Source: Cladocopium goreaui (taxonomy: Eukaryota; Sar; Dinophyceae; Suessiales; Symbiodiniaceae). Taken from it: DNA of 64,000 nucleotides. Positions 11,601 through 22,949 of this stretch are shown here, piece by piece; within the stretch, counting starts at the first letter, position 1, and each line of letters begins with the position of its first letter. The notes under the pieces were generated by a model that had not been told where the DNA came from, searched no databases, and saw nothing but the letters and a program-made list of their open reading frames with translations. The stretch is taken from contig CAMXCT020001407.1 in assembly GCA_947184155.2 (NCBI GenBank), positions 1 to 64,000 of the forward strand, written 5' to 3'. A program made the position numbers and the translations under genes.

Positions 11601-12385
11601 TTAGACGGGTTTCAATCCGATATGTTCAATGCCACGATGACCTCCTGGTATCGCGCATGGCCCTCCAGCTGACGAGCCATCTGCTCGCAGGCATTGGGGC
11701 CAGCAGCCGCGCGGCAGGCGGAACTTTCGAACAGCAATGCGGTGCCAGCCTTCACCTCTCAAAGAACATGGCTGTCGCCCCAAGTCCAAAGGTGCCAAAG
11801 GTGAATCAATCCGATTAAAATAACATAGTTTCCTGATTTTGCGTCCAATACTGGGGGAAAAACCTTGGGTGTGAGTGTGAATGGTGGCTTTATATGGCAA
11901 AATATGATAGATTTAAGGGTATACCGTATTTTCAGTCACTCCCATTCATTGCCTTGTGAAGAAGGTTTAGTGGCATAGCGGCATATCATAAATCAGTTCA
12001 ATAGGTTCAACTAGTCAAATTTCAACGGATGGTATATAAGTATACTGGTTGCCAATTGAATGGTTAAATTGTTATCATGGCAATAGTGAGTTGATAGGTA
12101 ATTTGCTGGGTTGATAGGTAAATTGATGGATCTGCTGCATGGGGAGGTTCACTATCCGTATGGATTAGTAAACATCCATTGGTTGGTTTGTAAACAAGGT
12201 TTAATTACATTTAATTACTTGGATTATTGGTGGAATAGATTATTGAATCAATGCATGGTATATAATTGTAGGAATTTGTTGGTTGAAGTCATCCTAGCGA
12301 TGGGCAACAGATTCCAGGTCATGTTTCACGACTCGTGTCCCTTGTTCTATTGTGGGAAGCCCAAAAATGGGCTTCCGATGGTCTG
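8527..12385 (-). CDS. Nine-exon gene, unknown function, C-terminal membrane segment
   Basis: Candidate exons in transcription order are 12333-12385 (weak), 11642-11755, 10867-10897, 10530-10602, 10189-10292, 9686-9750, 9529-9570, 9205-9256 and 8527-8666. Every junction keeps one frame; acceptors are AG, and donors are GT except two GA donors (after 10189 and 9686). Strong donors are GCAGAG|GTAAGT and CTGAGG|GTAAGG. The last exon encodes GTMLFSTMKLQVDLEDPHNI, then a hydrophobic helix (GFIALAMWLIFA), then NNSKVI and TGA at 8527, so the C-terminus is probably membrane anchored. The 10.2-kb exon holds HSCHPNAF followed by GVLRALGVLTDG, which resembles the NHSCxPN block of SET-domain methyltransferases, but the following residues do not continue as a SET domain. 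Function is left open. Confidence 0.6.
10189..10292 (-). CDS. Exon with HSCHPN motif
   Basis: A 104-nt exon following CTAAG and ending GATG|GAAAT (GA donor). It reads FVTCSKVPHSCHPNAFLDAD, then GSHGVLRALGVLTD. The HSCxPN arrangement is the signature of SET domains of SMYD/SET7 type, where it forms part of the cofactor and knot region, but other SET motifs were not found. Confidence 0.5.
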
Positions 12386-12397
12386 CTAACTTACTCA

Positions 12398-12500
12398 TAC
12401 CCTCTGGTAATTTAACATAGCTATGGAAAATCACCATTTTTAATGGGAAAACTCACTATAAATGGCCGTTTTCAATACCTATGTTAGTTTACCAGAGGTA
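12398..12500. mobile_element. Short inverted-repeat element, family B
   Basis: About 103 bp with terminal inverted repeats TACCCTCTGGTAATTTAACA and its near complement. An inner inverted pair surrounds AAATGGCC/CATTTTTAAT. Four more copies occur in the window. It ends about 13 nt before a candidate acceptor at 12386. Confidence 0.7.
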
Positions 12501-13084
12501 ACCCTTTCTTGCCAAATCATATGGCTAAGATCACCCCCACATGTGCACATGATTCCAGGTCTCCAAAATTTCACCCGATGTTGGCCAGATCGGAGTACCC
12601 CAGGGTAAACGCCGCGTTTGTTTCTTCAATCCATGTTTTTTTTTCGTGACAAGTCACCAATGTTCTTCGGTATATCGGTATATCCCCAGTCTATTTGTGA
12701 CTAAATCGTACTAAATCCTCACTGTTGGGTGGGTATGTACCCCATTTTGGTTGGCATATCACTCAAAACATCACATGGCATACACCCTAGGGGGTTCTTG
12801 AAATAGATCCCCAAGTCACCATGGGATTCGATACTGAGTCATGGTCATCCATGACTTCGATGATTTGCAGTACCCCCATGTCACAGGAAATCTCCATATT
12901 GCATTGGTGTAAGGGAATATCTACAAATGTCCAACTAATCACCAAGTAAAATCTAATTATCCAACTAAGCACTAAGCACCATATATGGGTATGGGTCAAA
13001 ATTAAAGACTTGGGGACTATCGATTTTAATCAGTTCATTTTTAGTATTAACAATCAACTTATTGGGGTATCCAATTTTGATCCA

Positions 13085-13275
13085 TACCCATATAAACCCA
13101 TATACATATATATATATATATATCTACATACATAATATATATATATATATATATATATTAATATATATATATATACGTACATACATAATATATATATATA
13201 TATATGTCTACATACATAATATATATATATATAATATACATACATAATTACATAATATATATATATAAATATATA
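13085..13275. repeat. (TA)n/(TACATA)n microsatellite
   Basis: About 190 bp of TA dinucleotides with TACATACATA interruptions. It lies just beyond the stop codon of the ABC1-like gene. Confidence 0.9.
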
Positions 13276-13313
13276 TGGTTTGGTTTATTGTACTCCCCCA
13301 TCTCCCATGCAGC

Positions 13314-13406
13314 TCAAATCACATCCTTGGCCGTGCGGAAAGCGTCGATTTCTTCCAGCTGGCCATCCATGATCTCCCAGTGGCCGCTGCTGAAGCGCCT
13401 GGACCA
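13314..13406 (-). CDS. Terminal exon, probably of the ABC1-like gene
   Basis: Follows a pyrimidine tract and ACTCCCAG. It encodes 30 codons (WSRRFSSGHWEIMDGQLEEI, then DAFRTAKDVI) and TGA. Its attachment to the ABC1 exons is inferred from strand and position only. Confidence 0.55.
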   Translation of the reverse strand, partial: WSRRFSSGHWEIMDGQLEEIDAFRTAKDVI

Positions 13407-16400
13407 CTGGGAGTTGGAGGAGAAAATGATGGTTCATAGTGGTTTGTAATGGTTTAATAATGGTTAGTAATGGTTAATAATGGTGTAATAATGGTTAGTA
13501 ATGGTTAAGTATTATTTTGCCGATTCTGAAACATGATGAAGCACTTACCCATAACTACTAGGGGACCGAACTTCTATTTAAAATGACTATAAAAAGATAT
13601 AACAACAATGGTTAATAATGGCCACTGATGGCTAACGGGCATTTAAATGGAAAAAAACATTGAACTAAATGGGGAGGGTTCGATTGTCATGTTTGAATAT
13701 CAAATGGCACCCTGGTACTTACCAGAAAAACACAGTAAAAACTGAGATGGTTAATTGACCAACATTGTGATTCAACTAACAGAACTATTCTGGATTTACA
13801 TATACAGTATGAATTTATTCAAGGAACAAATGACAGAACATCATAGTGAGATTACGGCCAGGAGTCTCCATTTGCCTGGAATGCAATGTATCACGCCTTG
13901 ACGGAGGGCCAAAACAGTGGTATCTCCAGTACACAATGACTGTTTCAACATGTCTTGACATGGTATTGGGCGTGATCGAAAAAGGCTTTGTGGCAAAGCG
14001 ATTTGAGAGTGCTGTAAGGGTTTTCGGAAACTTGCTTTGCAAAATCCCTTTTTCGCCCTTTCTACGCAATCTCCCTTTCCTCCACATAGAACAATGGATG
14101 ACACGCTCATGTTTATATGCGTCCTGCAATCACTGCAACAGTTTATATAATGGGGGTGGTGAATTTTGATTCCTTGTTATGTTCAATCAGTGTAATAGTT
14201 TAGGGGTGGGGGATTTAATCCCTTATTGAAGATCGTCAATCAATGTAAGAATTGAACTGATTGAAGATCTTCAAACAATGTACTAGTTTAATGGGTGGGG
14301 GATGCGATCCCTTATTGAAGATCTTCAATCAGTGTAATCATTCAACATCTGGATTCAGTTGGGACTTTAAGTTGGGACAGTTTAGGGCTTGGGCAAACGG
14401 CGGCCTGAGCCTAAGACTACCACCAAATATAGGGGAATCCTGGTTAAGAAAAAAACTGAAACCAGTTTTGGGACTTAGGAATCAATGAGAATTGGCATGT
14501 TAGTGTAATACTGATGATGATGATGCTCTTGTTGATGGGATAGCCGGAAGAATATAGGGCTTTACTAAGATGAAGTAGATCCAGTAGACCAACCGTCATC
14601 GATGCTGTAGACATGTGGGGGCTTTGTTGCCATAATGGTGAAAAACATGAAAAACATCCCGAATCCCAATGGCTCTACCAATGGTTCCACTGGTTGAGGT
14701 TGGGGTTCCCCCCTCATATCTATTCTACATAATGGGATATGCACAAGAATTGGTAGCTTGTTATTGGATACTTGGGATGATTTATAGCGACCAAATGGCT
14801 TATACTTGGGGATGGTATATTCTTGTGGATCCCGGATGAATTCCATCTAATTCCATGAATTCAAATTCCAATTGATCCATTACTTAGATGTTGCCAGAAT
14901 TTGCCACTTCTGGTTTAGATTTTCTGTGGTATATCCTGATATGTCCCACTCTTTTGAGGGATGAAATCACCCACTTGCGCCATTCTGACAACATCAGGCA
15001 GTAATCCCAAAAGAATCCATATAATCTAATATAACATATCTCATTGAAGAGCCCTGGGATACTCCTAAATGTTGCTATCCTTGCAAAAAAAAAACTGAAA
15101 AAAAACACAAAAAAAACAAAAACATATCAAAAAACAACCGGAAAAAAACAATCCACTCTTTCCAAAACGAATTCAAAAAAAAAACGCAAAAAAAACAGTA
15201 AAACAAAGTAACAAATTCCACAAAAAAATAACAAAAAACTAAAATATTCAAAACAGTTCAGAACAATCAAAAAAAAATGAAATAAAAAAACGAACAAAAA
15301 ATAACAAAATAAACATTCAAAAAAGTTCAAACAAAAATCAGAAAAATCAACAAACAATCAAAATAAAATTCAAAAACAAATCAAAAAATAATTTACTGTA
15401 AAAAAAAACAACAAAAACAAAACAAAAAAAACAACATAAACAAAAAATCAAACAATGAACAAAGTATTTAAAAAAAAAACAAAAGAACAAACAAAAAGAA
15501 AACTACAAAAAAAACAAAAACAAATCGAACAATAAAATAAAACAACAAATCTTGAAATCATCATTTTTTTTACCTTAAAAAACGAATCTTGGAATGTAAA
15601 TAACTATTTGGAATGAAATTGCATTATTTGGAATGAAATTGAAATAAGTCTAATTAAAATTAATAAAAAGGAATGTTCCAGGAGTGTCCCTATGAGGAAT
15701 GTCCCCCTCCATAGAGAAGAATATCTAAGTCACCTTTTTTAGATGTGGAAGATCCACCATACAGACCATTTGATCATTTCGTCCGCGTGAAAGCGATGGA
15801 TTTCCGTCGCCTCTTCCATTCCGCCACAAGCTGCCGCTCTGCCCCGCGCTGCAACGACGCCACATAGTCCAACGGAGCGCCTGGCCATTTTCAGGACAAT
15901 TGACTGGGCTGTAACACAAGAAAGCATCTTCCCCCCGCAAAAATAAATGTAAATTGAAGCTGTTGTTTTTTTTTGGTGTTACAACAACCAAATATTATGA
16001 TCAAACGTGGCAAGTTGATGTTATCCTGTGTGCATCTGGTGAAGCTAAGTGTGGTTCTTAGCCAGTCACTACTCATGAACCGGAGGCTCTCCAGTGTTGT
16101 GGGGGATGGCTTCAATGTTTGAAATGGGTCAGTTCACCCCCGGATCCCTGTACTCACATCCAAAAGACGCCCCCAGAATGGCCTATATCTTGGAATAAGT
16201 TCTTTAAACTTGGTATTTGGTTTTGACACATGAATGGTTACGTCACATTACATCCCCACGTTTGCTGGATCGATCATGCCATGACCCTGTAAAGCCATGT
16301 CAACTTCCAGCACATCAAGTGTGGTAGCTTGTGTATATACAACACTATACAACTCTATACACATGTAAATATATTATATTATATATACAGTATTATGTAT

Positions 16401-19400
16401 TATTTAAATGATTTTATATGTATATATGGTGACATACTTTTCAACTATGGCTCCGTGTGGGTACCCAGTTCCCTCCTGTCGGGAAACCTGGCACTGCGGC
16501 CCGCTGCCGTCGCGCACAGCAGCGGCCCGTTTGTGCGGCCCAGTGCCATAGCTCCATGATGCTCCATGCGGAGCTGCGCCAGGGATATGTCAAGTTATGG
16601 GGATAAATCCAGGAATCCAGGATAAGACATGAGATAGTTATACCCATATAATTCCAATATATATATATGGCATCTTATGATTAGTTAATCAGTGTTTGAG
16701 CACTTGTCAGAATCAACTAGTTATAACTGTGCACATAGTTGAAGAAATGAATGTATGGTCACGTCTCAGTTCTCGCTAAATGTTGAAACAAATGAGCTGG
16801 ATAGACAGCATCTCTGAACCAAGCACCAGCAAGCTTTCCATCCATCGATTTTCCTTGGGCTCCGACAACAGCTTGAGCCACCAATGATTGTACCATTTCT
16901 TGGATTTTCTTGGCATGAATGAAGAGCCATTGATTTCTCAGGTTTGTCCAACATGCACAAACATGGTGTATGCCCCAAATCCATTGGTCAATTCGTCATA
17001 TTCCAGCCATTCAATTCCAAGTTGATACAAATTTATGGAACATGTTCAAACACGCTGGTATTTCAAACCAACCAGGTCTGCTGGTCCATCCTCTCCATGA
17101 CCACTGAGTATCAGCCAAACTGATCTCTAGGAAAGACTCCAAGCGTAGAACCAGCACTGCAGTGTCAAAGGGGAAACAAAACAGGTCATTCAAGATGTCA
17201 TTTCGACCTTGACTTCGATCGTTGTGGCACATTTTGTTGGAAAACAACTGTATTGTTTACCCTTTCAAGGGCAAAAAATTGAAAGCAACCGCTCCTTTCT
17301 TTTTAGACGCACCAGTGTTGGTACTTTACATTCTATGTTCATCGGTGGAACCATGTCAACCTATTTTCCAGTCTGAGTTGCATCATGTTTGATCCCCTTT
17401 GTGTGGAAAAAAACAAATCCATTGAAAACTGTGTCAATCCTATTGTTGTTTGTGGTCATCCATGGCTGGGAATCCTAAAAAAGCGGGTAACCACAAACCC
17501 AATGGATTCATGACCATCCTCTAAGGACTGGGTGCATCCAATTTCTGATAGCTGGTTGTACCATCATATTAACCACATATCCCCATGAATTCTCCGTTGA
17601 ATCCCTATGTTCAATGGTAGATTCCAAGTTGACATAACTTGACCATAGCACATCTGGTGACGCTTTCTATCATGATCCCCATCCCCCGGGAGCTCGTGCG
17701 GTAAGAGATCCACCCGGCTGGAGAGCAGTTGCCCAACTTTCCTGGGAATCTCTTTTTGCTCTGCGATGAAACTCGATCGAAATGGATGAGTTGACCTATT
17801 TCTTCTTGGATATTCAAGTCTGAGGTATTCAGCATGGATTTTTTGGAGGTTCTCAAAAGATCTTGTCGTGGTACTTGTCATGAGTGGAAGGTGGAGCAGT
17901 TCTGAAACAATGTAAAACATGGTTCCAATCTCCTTGTACGAACAAAACAAGTTTGAAGGAAAAGGCAGGGGCCAATCCAAATGAGAATTTAGGAGTGAGG
18001 GGTATGGGCCAAAGAATAGTGTAAAGCAGTGGTAGTGATCATTTCAAGTAGCCAATCATACGGCAGAGGTACCCAACTCAAACCAAATCTCTGGTGGTCC
18101 ACGTGGCCAACAGGAGTTGACCTTCAAACAAGAATTGTTGTACACGGCTTAGACATATATTCACAAGTAAAAAACATCTAATTCATCACACATATTCAAA
18201 AATCATTTCCATCAGCTCTTTTATTCTTAACTTGCTGGGGCTTACACTCTAATCTAATCATGACATCCATGGTCATGTTTTGGATACATGACACATCATG
18301 ACACCATACACCACCCCTCCCAACTTTTTTTGAACGCAAAGAAAACCATCTGCGGGTTTCCATAAATGGGGGTACCCCATTTATCATCCACTTTAATTGG
18401 ATTTTCCCTTATAAACCATCCAGCTATTGGGGTACCCCCATTTATGGAAACCCCCATCTGCGTCCAAGCCTCACAAAGCTGGGCCCCAGGTCCACCAAAC
18501 CATGTCTCAGCTCCGCTGCCAGCCGTGCATCTTCTGGGCGCCTCCAGGGTTCCGCCAGGAGCCACGCGCCGCAACGCCGCAGGATCTGCCAGACACGTCC
18601 CAGCACGGCGCCAACATCCGAGCCGCAGGCCTTTGAGGGGTCCAACATGGTCCAAAAAATGGTACGGTTTTCCTTGTTTTACATGTTTTTTCAAGTAATT
18701 CAACGTGATGGCCACATGATTTTATTCAATCATATACTGCAAGGGTGCTTTCAGCACAACTGATACGGGGTGAAAATGGGTGGAGAAAAAGTGAAATTAC
18801 TTTGTGTTGTTTTCTATATATATATTATATTATATATAATATATATTATATATATATATATATTATATTATATATATATATTATATTATATTATATATAT
18901 ATATTATATTATATTATATATATATTATATTATATATATATATATCACTTTTAGTTAGTTGGTTGGTCAAAACTTGTTCAAACCCTGATAACTGGATAAT
19001 ATTAGAGTGGAATGATTAATTGGATGTATACTTACATAACTTACATATTATTCATATGTTTACTGTAGATTGTTTAGTATTACACCTAATTACAGTAATG
19101 TTATTTACTGTTTCGTAAACGGTGAAGAGCTGCTGAATTTGGGATGTAATTCTGAAGGTCTACTTCCAGGATTGTAAGCAGTGGCTCCCCCTTGAGATGG
19201 GGAAAGTCACGAAGATGATATAGGAAGACAATTACTGGTTGGTGGTCTACCTACCCCTCTGAAAAATATGAAAGTCAGTTGGGATGATTATTCCCAATAT
19301 ATGGAAAAAAACATGTTCCAAACCACCAACCAGATGAATATGGATGTTCTTTCTTTTCTCTGCACTTTAATGAGATGACATGTTCCGAATAGGCTCCTAT

Positions 19401-19690
19401 GATCATGATCTACTATGTATCGTATGCAGAAAACCCCAACAGCCCACCTTCCCAGCCCCTGCCTCTGCGACCTTCTCCGCCGAGTACGGCGATGGCAGCT
19501 GCACCGCCCGTGCCGACGTTCCACGTCGGCCCCGGCGCCCGCTGACCACGCTGACCACGGTGACCGCGGTGACCAGCGTGACGCCGTGCGCGGCACCCGC
19601 GCGCTGCGGCTCCACAGGGCTGGGGTGGGGTGGAAGGATGGATGGTCTGCAGCGCCAGGTGTGGGACAGGAGCATTGCACCATGGCTCCG
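13314..19690 (-). CDS. ABC1/UbiB/ADCK-family atypical kinase gene (multi-exon)
   Basis: Two exons carry the family signature. 18473-18630 contains LGRVWQILRRCGAWLLA and, after a linker, GLVDLGPSFV. 17691-17741 continues as KVGQLLSSRVDLLPHEL. Joined, they match the hallmark block 'LGPxFxKxGQxLSxRxDLLP' that opens ABC1 domains (COQ8/UbiB/plastid ABC1K). These are atypical kinases, typically of mitochondria or plastids, tied to quinone and prenyl-lipid metabolism. Upstream exons are 19164-19234 and one ending near 19448 with a Ser/Arg/Val-rich N-terminal stretch that could be an organelle-targeting leader. Downstream candidates are 15795-15880 and a terminal exon 13314-13406 ending KDVI then TGA. 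The catalytic core exons (nucleotide-binding lysine, metal-binding residues) were not identified with confidence, so the middle of the gene is unresolved. Confidence 0.6.
13407..15069. other. Intronic region, repeats only
   Basis: Holds (GGTTAATAATGGTT)-type short repeats at about 13440-13510 and three to four copies of a TTATTGAAGATCTTCAATCA segment at 14170-14340. Opposed open frames at 13.8-14.17 kb are not convincing as exons. Confidence 0.4.
15070..15550. repeat. A-rich (CAAAAA)n-like tract
   Basis: About 480 bp that is mostly A with interspersed C, G and T on the plus strand. Because the genes here are on the minus strand, the transcript would be U-rich. The 76-codon minus frame of Phe/Leu/Val/Cys residues is a composition artefact. 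Confidence 0.85.
15795..15880 (-). CDS. Candidate exon, ABC1-like gene
   Basis: Begins after a GGCCAG acceptor and reads APLDYVASLQRGAERQLVAE then WKRRRKSI. A GC donor (TCCATC|GCTTTC) would end it in phase 0, matching the terminal exon. Two other frames are open, so it is only a candidate. Confidence 0.4.
16450..16580. other. GC-rich exon-like island, frame unresolved
   Basis: A 130-bp GC-rich patch in an AT-rich intron, open in at least four frames. On the minus strand an acceptor (TGGCGCAG) precedes it. One frame reads SYGTGPHKRAAAVRDGSG, faintly like the glycine-rich/AVK region of ABC1 kinases, but third-position G/C favours other frames. Confidence 0.3.
16762..16910 (-). other. Possible coding patch
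   Basis: Two overlapping minus frames are open and both look protein-like (one includes EMVQSLVAQAVVGAQGKSMD). It cannot be resolved without transcripts. Confidence 0.25.
17691..17741 (-). CDS. ABC1-domain exon (GQLLSSRVDLLP block)
   Basis: Follows TTCCCAG and restores the frame as K-V-G-Q-L-L-S-S-R-V-D-L-L-P-H-E-L, a diagnostic ABC1 segment. The 3' end is uncertain because several GC or GA donors are possible just after the HEL codons. Confidence 0.65.
18354..18455. mobile_element. Short inverted-repeat element, family C
   Basis: About 102 bp with terminal inverted repeats GGGTTTCCATAAATGGGGG / CCCCCATTTATGGAAACCC and an internal GGTACCCC pair. It lies in the intron just after the ABC1 exon at 18473. 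Confidence 0.8.
18473..18630 (-). CDS. ABC1-domain exon (LGPSFV block)
   Basis: A 158-nt exon following CTCAAAG. Third positions are strongly G/C. It ends inside the Val codon of LGPSFV at TTTGT|GAGGCT, implying a GA donor; the frame then continues exactly into the next exon at 17741. A family C inverted-repeat element begins 18 nt into the following intron. Confidence 0.75.
18814..18948. repeat. (TA)n/(TATTATA)n microsatellite
   Basis: About 135 bp of pure A/T simple repeat. Confidence 0.9.
19164..19234 (-). CDS. Exon starting exactly at an introner end
   Basis: A 71-nt exon with 23 codons (IVFLYHLRDFPHLKGEPLLT, ILE) that begins at the base after the AG ending the inverted-repeat element at 19235-19333. 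It ends at CTGGAA|GTAGAC in phase 0, which fits the phase of the exon at 18630. Joining upstream to the exon near 19448 requires a GC donor (AAGGTGG|GCTGTT). Confidence 0.5.
19235..19333 (-). mobile_element. Introner-like inverted-repeat element, copy 1
   Basis: 99 bp with ends CTGGTTGGTGG and CCACCAACCAG and internal GGGATGAT/ATTCCCAATATATGG. In gene orientation (minus) its last AG is the acceptor of the exon at 19234. Flanking four-base words are similar but not identical (ATTA/ATGA). Confidence 0.85.
19448..19690 (-). CDS. Probable N-terminal exon of the ABC1-like gene
   Basis: GC-rich, with very high third-position G/C in the frame that ends PSPYSAEKVAEAGAGK at AAG|GTGGGC (or a GC donor three bases on). 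Upstream it is rich in Val, Ser, Arg and Ala, with few acidic residues, as expected of a transit peptide. The start codon is not certain. Confidence 0.45.
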
Positions 19691-20149
19691 CTGAAAGCTG
19701 TTCTTTTGGAGGAAGCTGTGCTGCTGAAGCTTCTGAAGTTTAGTTGGGGGCTGCTGGCATGAAGGAAACACCAATCTTGGGGTTCTAGTTGTATAAAAGT
19801 TGAGGTCATGATATGTGTGGTAATGAATAATAAGCCCACCAGCAATCGCATGAAATGAGAAAGCACAATTGCAATGGCATCTGCCTATCTAAGCAAAATG
19901 GTGATGTCAGATGCTTCCCAAGAAGCGTGGAACTGAACCAAGGACCATTGGACCATTGTGATGTAATGTGACGCAGAGTTTTGTCATTCAGCCCTTGGAG
20001 CCTTGGACCTCGAATATTCACAAATCCAACATCTTGCAAAGGGTCTGCAATCAGAAGCATGGGGAAACCCATCTTTCCGAATTTGAACAATCTTTGGACT
20101 ATCATATCTCACACACAATAAGGTCACTACAAATTATAAATTATCTAAA

Positions 20150-20245
20150 AGGACTCTACAGTTGCCTTCCGGCCAGGTCTTGGACAGCCCGATGGAAGAC
20201 AGCTGCCAAAGCTCAGGCCGATTGGAATCAGTGGCTTTCACATTG
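20150..20245 (-). other. Candidate minus exon
   Basis: A minus frame with TDSNRPELWQLSSIGLSKTW and mostly G/C third positions follows a GAAAG acceptor-like site. A plus frame is also open. No family is recognised. Confidence 0.3.
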
Positions 20246-20683
20246 ATATGTTCAGCCTGCACAATCTCAAGAAGTAGTATAATGATTATAATGTAGTGTA
20301 CACATTTGCGTCATAGTCACACAATTCCAACAGTTTTTTAGCATACCAGGCAGCCTGGATTCGTGCTCAGGATATCTTTGATCCCACGCTCCATTAAGAT
20401 CTGCGGGTCACCCGCCAGCTTTGAAATCCAAGGACAACAAGACGATTTGTCATATACTTTGCCAAATGGCACAATGTTTCAGGCAAGCCAAAATCAGGTA
20501 CTGTACCACAATGATAACATAATATGTTGAATGGTGTCTCTAGTAACATAAGGTTCACATACCCCATGTCCAAAAAATATTGCACCCCACGCCCCGCAAA
20601 TCAAATCACGCTTGACCTCCAACAGTAAAGATCACAGCTTTCAAGGCTGGCCACTGCTCTGGGTACTATCTTGGGGGCTCAGC

Positions 20684-20773
20684 CAGCCGAGGCAGTGCTG
20701 AGAAGACCTGGCGATCAACTGATGCAGCTGGGAGCCGGGTCATGCCTGGAACTACTCCTTCATCCAGTTTCAT
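20684..20773 (-). CDS. Candidate exon, unknown
   Basis: Follows TTCCCTAG and reads MKLDEGVVPGMTRLPAASVD then RQVFSALPRL. A GC donor (CGGCTG|GCTGAG) would end it in phase 0; otherwise it runs to a TAG at 20666. It would fit in phase after the exon at 21942. Confidence 0.35.
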
Positions 20774-21146
20774 CTAGGGAAAATATGGGAAATTCATGGA
20801 AAATCACGTTCAAAAGCACGTTTTTGGGTTTCCGGAATCCAGAATAGTTTTGCGGAGGGTGTGTCAAATCTTTAGGCCCTACCCCCTAAAAAAAAATATT
20901 CTGTTGGTGCCATTTTGAGCTGGTGGGACTCCCAGCAAAATGAAGTGTTAGACAATCGGTAAGACTCTACAGAATGATACAGAATGCTGTTTTGGAGAAG
21001 CAGATTGTCCGGCTTTTGAATAGTTTTACCGTATGCTAAAGCCTTTTTATGTGCCGCGCTAAAGCACAATAGCAACGACGCACCAACATTGGAATGACAT
21101 GTGGTCAGAGCCAACAACAAGTTGTGCCACAAAACATCAAACATTA

Positions 21147-21560
21147 GTATATATACATATATATTTATATATGATATATATATATATATATATCATATAT
21201 ATATATATCATATATATATATCATATATATATATATATATATCATATATATATATATATATATATCATATATATCATATATATATATATCATATATATAT
21301 ATCATATATCATATATATATATATATATCATATATATATATCATATATATATCATATCATATATATATATATATGTCATATATATATAATCATATATATA
21401 TATGTCATATATATATAATCATATATATATATATATATCATATATATATATATCATATATATATTTATGGTAATATATATATATATATGATATATATATA
21501 TATATATGATATATATATATGACCATTGGTTATATATATATAATTATATAACATCAGTTA
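21147..21560. repeat. (TA)n/(CATATA)n microsatellite
   Basis: More than 400 bp of ATATAT punctuated by TCATAT. Large YIYIY open frames are artefacts. Confidence 0.95.
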
Positions 21561-21716
21561 TCAAAATATCATATTAGTTATATATTAATACCCATGACGG
21601 ATCCATGGTGCTGCTATATGGTGTGCCATGGATCCTACAGCAGTCATCATTGATTCCATCGGATCATCGGATCCAGGTGAATCCCGAAGGCGGGAAGGCG
21701 GGACAACACACAGCTA

Positions 21717-21862
21717 TACCCTCTGGTTATGACTCACATAGCTATACCATATATGGAAAATCCATGAAAATCCCTCATAAATGGAGCTTTCTAGCTGGGA
21801 ACATCATCTATTTCGATTAGGGCCATTTTCCATAGCTATGTTAGTCATAACCAGAGGGTATA
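21717..21862. mobile_element. Short inverted-repeat element, family B
   Basis: 146 bp bounded by TATACCCTCTGGTTATGACT and its complement, with CATAGCTA inner arms. It is longer than the other copies because of the loop. Confidence 0.75.
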
Positions 21863-21941
21863 CGTAATATGCATGTTAATTGGCCATGGGTCAATCATGG
21901 GATCAAACCCACGCAGCCGGATGTTGTCGTTTTTTTCACAC

Positions 21942-22130
21942 CGTAGCCAAGGCGCCAGCATTCAATGAAGACGATTCCCTCGCGGCATCCCGAAATGTCG
22001 TCAGGGTTTCAACTGGCGTAACGAACTGCTTGGATAAAAACCAGCCAAGTCGAAATGGCCGAACATGAACCAAATCTTTGGCCAAGCGCTTTCCAAATGG
22101 GTCAACCGATGATCTTTCACCGGCGAAACC
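21942..22130 (-). CDS. Internal exon, unknown gene
   Basis: A 189-nt, 63-codon exon in phase 0 at both ends, following CTGCAG and ending GCTACG|GTGTGA. It begins GFAGERSSVDPFGKRLAKDL and ends RESSSLNAGALAT. It joins in frame with the exon at 22439-22510. It may be the 5' part of the ABC1-like gene or a separate gene. Confidence 0.5.
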
Positions 22131-22438
22131 CTGCAGGCATCACCGATGGCTTATGGCGACCGATCTCGGTTGCGCCACCAGCTCCAAGATTTGGTCCGGT
22201 GGCGCACATTGCCTTCCAGTCGCCACGGGGGGGAAGGGGGTCAAACTCTACTTTGCAAAACTTGGAAAAAAAATTTCTCCAGCATCAGTTGTGCCTCAAG
22301 CAAAGTAAGTATCTAAACTTGTCTGCATGATTCGTAAATATTCGTAACGACACGTCCAAATGGCAGTACCTAAATGATCCTTTCCTTCTCGATCCATGCA
22401 CTACATGCAAAGCTCAGCAAAAGGACTTCCAGACTCAC

Positions 22439-22510
22439 CGTGGCACCTTCTTCAGTCTCCACTCTGAGATCTCGACTCAGCAGATCAAATGCTCCTACCA
22501 GTGCTTGGGG
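22439..22510 (-). CDS. Internal exon, unknown gene
   Basis: A 72-nt, 24-codon exon (PQALVGAFDLLSRDLRVETE, EGAT) between a TTGACAG acceptor and a consensus donor GCCACG|GTGAGT, in phase 0 at both ends. The classical GT donor makes it one of the cleaner exons in this part. Confidence 0.55.
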
Positions 22511-22949
22511 CTGTCAAGGGATGCCAAAGGTGCAATTTCCATCCTCAACATGTGACATGTGTGCATGCTCATGTGGGCTGCTGCGGCGAAGGACCGTGAA
22601 TTATGTTTCAACCATCAAGCATCGACATATCTATTCTATGAACATAGACAATGCTTCAAAATTGAACAGGTCTCTCAGTTTTCTCAGTGGGTTTCTCAGC
22701 CTTTGCCATATCCAATCATATCCAATCCCATGTTTGAGCCCCCTCCTGGTGTCAGGCAGAATCCGAACTGGACTCGGTCAGGGGACCCCAAATCTCCAAC
22801 AGGAAGTCGTTGATCTGCTGGAATTCGCCAGCACAAAGTTGTTGCCTCCAGGGGGCTGAACAACACGATGTAATACTCAATTATTTGTATGTAAATGCAT
22901 TTACATATTATCAATATATTAATACCATATCTATTGTCGTTCCTATATA

